DNA of 6,560 bases from Eubacterium sp. AF16-48. GTDB lineage: Bacteria; Bacillota; Clostridia; Lachnospirales; Lachnospiraceae. Location of the stretch: NCBI RefSeq assembly GCF_003479405.1, contig NZ_QUHB01000023.1:1-6560 (forward strand), in the 5' to 3' direction. Both the position numbers and the translations under genes were made by a program. The notes under the pieces were generated by a model. The model saw nothing but the letters and a program-made list of their open reading frames with translations, searched no databases and was not told the origin of the DNA. Below are positions 5,577-6,560 of the stretch, piece by piece; position 1 is the first letter of the stretch, and each line of letters begins with the position of its first letter.

Positions 5577-5582
5577 CACCTC
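5577..5582 (-). promoter_or_regulatory. Ribosome binding site fixing the GNAT start at 5571
   Basis: Minus-strand GAGGTG, 5 nt before ATG 5571. It rules against the GTG at 5577, which it overlaps. Confidence 0.6.
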
Positions 5583-5635
5583 ATAAATTCTAAATTTGTT
5601 TTACTATTTCTAAAAAAAAGAAATGTATCTTTATT

Positions 5636-6388
5636 CTAAACTTTGTATTCCTCAATTATCTCCATAATTGATTTTTCATAAATATTCCCATTCAACACAT
5701 CCCCATTTTCTGAAAAACTAATTGTTCTAACATCTATTGGATTCTCCTCATATGGATTTATATATTCCTTGTTCTTATCGAAGTAATCACTTAGATATTT
5801 CACTGCATTTCCATTTGGAAAAATAACATTTCCTTTTGCCTGTGGAATATTTAAATCCTCAAATTCAGAAATAATTTTCTTTGTCTTTTTGTTATATTCA
5901 TTATCATCTTCTTTGCTCACAAGCCAAGCAGGATTTAATTTAATTTCTACACCACTCTCTTTTATGCACATTGCAAAATATTTCACTATATCAAGCGGTA
6001 TAGTCTCTTGATGAAATGAATCAACAGATAATAACACTTTTTGAACTCCACTATATGACAACATTTGCGCCACTTCTCTTACTCTTTCTTTGTCTTTAGG
6101 AAAAAATCCGTTAGTGATTATTGCCCTATCCTTTATGTTCATTTCTTTAGCAGTTTTATGAATGTTGCAAACCACTTCCGGATATATCAAAGGTTCTCCT
6201 CCAAAAGTCATTAAAGATTTAATATCATAGTTATTACATATATCAATAACTGCTTGCACTGCTATGTCTCCATCTATGTGTTTTCCACTTGATTTATGTT
6301 CTCCCTCTGAACAATGTATGCATCTTCCTGTGCATGCCATTGTTACAACAAACTCTATTCTGTTTAAATTTTCTAAATACTTGTTCAT
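5636..6388 (-). CDS. Radical SAM protein of unknown function
   Basis: A complete 250-residue protein. The SAM-radical iron-sulfur motif C19-x3-C23-x2-C26 (M-A-C-T-G-R-C-I-H-C) and the SAM-contacting G63-G-E-P66 are intact, followed by I-I-T-N-G-F-F and L-L-S-V-D-S-F-H-Q-E strands of the barrel. Such enzymes cleave S-adenosylmethionine to a 5'-deoxyadenosyl radical at a [4Fe-4S] cluster. The C-terminal segment S-F-S-E-N-G-D-V-L-N-G-N-I-Y-E-K-S-I-M-E-I-I-E-E-Y looks like the end of a SPASM/Twitch-type domain, where a cysteine usually follows 'G-D-V'. There is no cysteine there, so no auxiliary cluster is expected. Related short proteins occur in Clostridia without known substrate. No peptide precursor is seen nearby. 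The ATG at 6388 has GAGGT 8 nt upstream. It is the first gene of the array, behind a leader rich in inverted repeats. Confidence 0.9.
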   Translation of the reverse strand: MNKYLENLNRIEFVVTMACTGRCIHCSEGEHKSSGKHIDGDIAVQAVIDICNNYDIKSLMTFGGEPLIYPEVVCNIHKTAKEMNIKDRAIITNGFFPKDKERVREVAQMLSYSGVQKVLLSVDSFHQETIPLDIVKYFAMCIKESGVEIKLNPAWLVSKEDDNEYNKKTKKIISEFEDLNIPQAKGNVIFPNGNAVKYLSDYFDKNKEYINPYEENPIDVRTISFSENGDVLNGNIYEKSIMEIIEEYKV

Positions 6389-6426
6389 TCTTTTTTACCT
6401 CATTTGCTAATAGACCTAATTCTCAG

Positions 6427-6457
6427 CCTATATTTCAAAATCTAGAGCTTATGACAA
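6427..6457 (-). promoter_or_regulatory. Weak promoter candidate for the radical SAM-led array
   Basis: Minus-strand TTGTCA (6457-6452, 5 of 6 matches to the -35) and TATAGG (6432-6427, 4 of 6), but with a 19-nt spacer. It is directly downstream of the TACA-N2-TGTA repeat. A stronger promoter could lie elsewhere in 6480-6560, where the A+T richness makes hexamers uninformative. Confidence 0.22.
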
Positions 6458-6491
6458 GCTTACAACTGTAACACACTACAATTTTGTTGTA
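6446..6491. promoter_or_regulatory. Cluster of three inverted repeats in the array leader (possible operator region)
   Basis: In 46 bp there are AGCTT-N5-AAGCT (6446-6460), TTACA-N2-TGTAA (6460-6471) and TACAA-N5-TTGTA (6477-6491). The middle one contains TACA-N2-TGTA, the consensus known for BlaI/MecI and CopY-type repressor operators. No such regulator gene is in the window. The cluster lies about 60-100 nt upstream of the radical SAM ATG. Confidence 0.4.
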
Positions 6492-6514
6492 TTTAAATCA
6501 TAATATGAATATTC

Positions 6515-6559
6515 TTAATTTAATGTTCCTAATTTAATTTTACTATCTAATTCCCATAA
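6515..6559 (-). other. Possible C-terminal tail of an upstream gene at the right edge
   Basis: One minus-strand frame is open from the edge for 14 codons (L-W-E-L-D-S-K-I-K-L-G-T-L-N) and stops at TAA 6517-6515. The other two frames stop within six codons. This is too short to identify and may be chance; if real, the upstream gene would end about 126 nt before the radical SAM ATG. Confidence 0.2.
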
Positions 6560-6560
6560 C

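Noticed and set aside
5606..5624. ATTTCT-N7-AGAAAT hairpin between the radical SAM and GNAT genes as a terminator
   Set aside because: The stem is six pairs with a single G-C pair and the T run lies in the loop, not after the stem, so it is too weak to be an intrinsic terminator.
1303..6388. Integron-like gene-cassette array
   Set aside because: The one-gene-per-unit, same-strand look is suggestive, but the gaps differ in length and sequence, share no repeated attC-like palindrome, and no integrase is present.
1..6560. CRISPR array, tRNA/rRNA genes, complete insertion sequence
   Set aside because: No regularly spaced repeats, no cloverleaf or rRNA-like segments, and no transposase or terminal inverted repeats were seen on either strand.

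Overview
The window looks like an accessory stretch of a low-GC Firmicute chromosome, most likely a Clostridia-type gut or soil anaerobe. The reasons are the strong A+T bias, AGGAGG-type ribosome binding sites, frequent TTG/GTG starts and the protein families present. Every gene I can support lies on the minus strand, so transcription runs from the right end of the window (6560) to the left (1). No tRNA, rRNA, CRISPR array, transposase or integrase is visible.

Layout in the direction of transcription. A leader at about 6389-6560 carries three inverted repeats packed into 46 bp, one of which fits TACA-N2-TGTA. It precedes a radical SAM enzyme (6388-5636). Then come a GNAT acetyltransferase (5571-5089), a Nudix hydrolase (5051-4539), a P-loop kinase fused to a second Nudix domain (4513-3479), a HAD-family hydrolase (3413-2676), an IDI-like Nudix hydrolase (2626-2141), a second GNAT (2110-1679) and a short pyrophosphatase-family protein (1626-1303). 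Gaps within this run are 25-65 nt and contain no convincing terminator, so it could be one long transcript, possibly with an internal promoter before the IDI-like Nudix gene. A 203-nt gap follows, containing a small GC-richer island with hairpins. Next is a RhuM-Fic fusion protein (1099-170), then a 130-nt gap with a promoter candidate. The 5' end of a further gene, beginning at a TTG at position 39, runs off the left edge and is probably another Nudix protein.

How the genes might work together is inference only. Most encode small enzymes acting on phosphoanhydrides, phosphomonoesters or acyl acceptors: three or four Nudix domains, HAD, P-loop kinase, PPase-like and two GNATs. Such genes are typical of 'house-cleaning', detoxification or resistance cargo that accumulates in Clostridia. 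None is an obvious step of one named pathway. I see no direct evidence that they form one system. The strongest unusual items are the kinase-Nudix fusion, the radical SAM protein whose C-terminal tail lacks cluster cysteines, the inverted-repeat leader, and the GC-rich island at 1201-1258.

Four starts were reassigned or supported from ribosome-binding-site spacing: PPase GTG at 1626, HAD ATG at 3413, GNAT ATG at 5571, and kinase-Nudix TTG at 4513.
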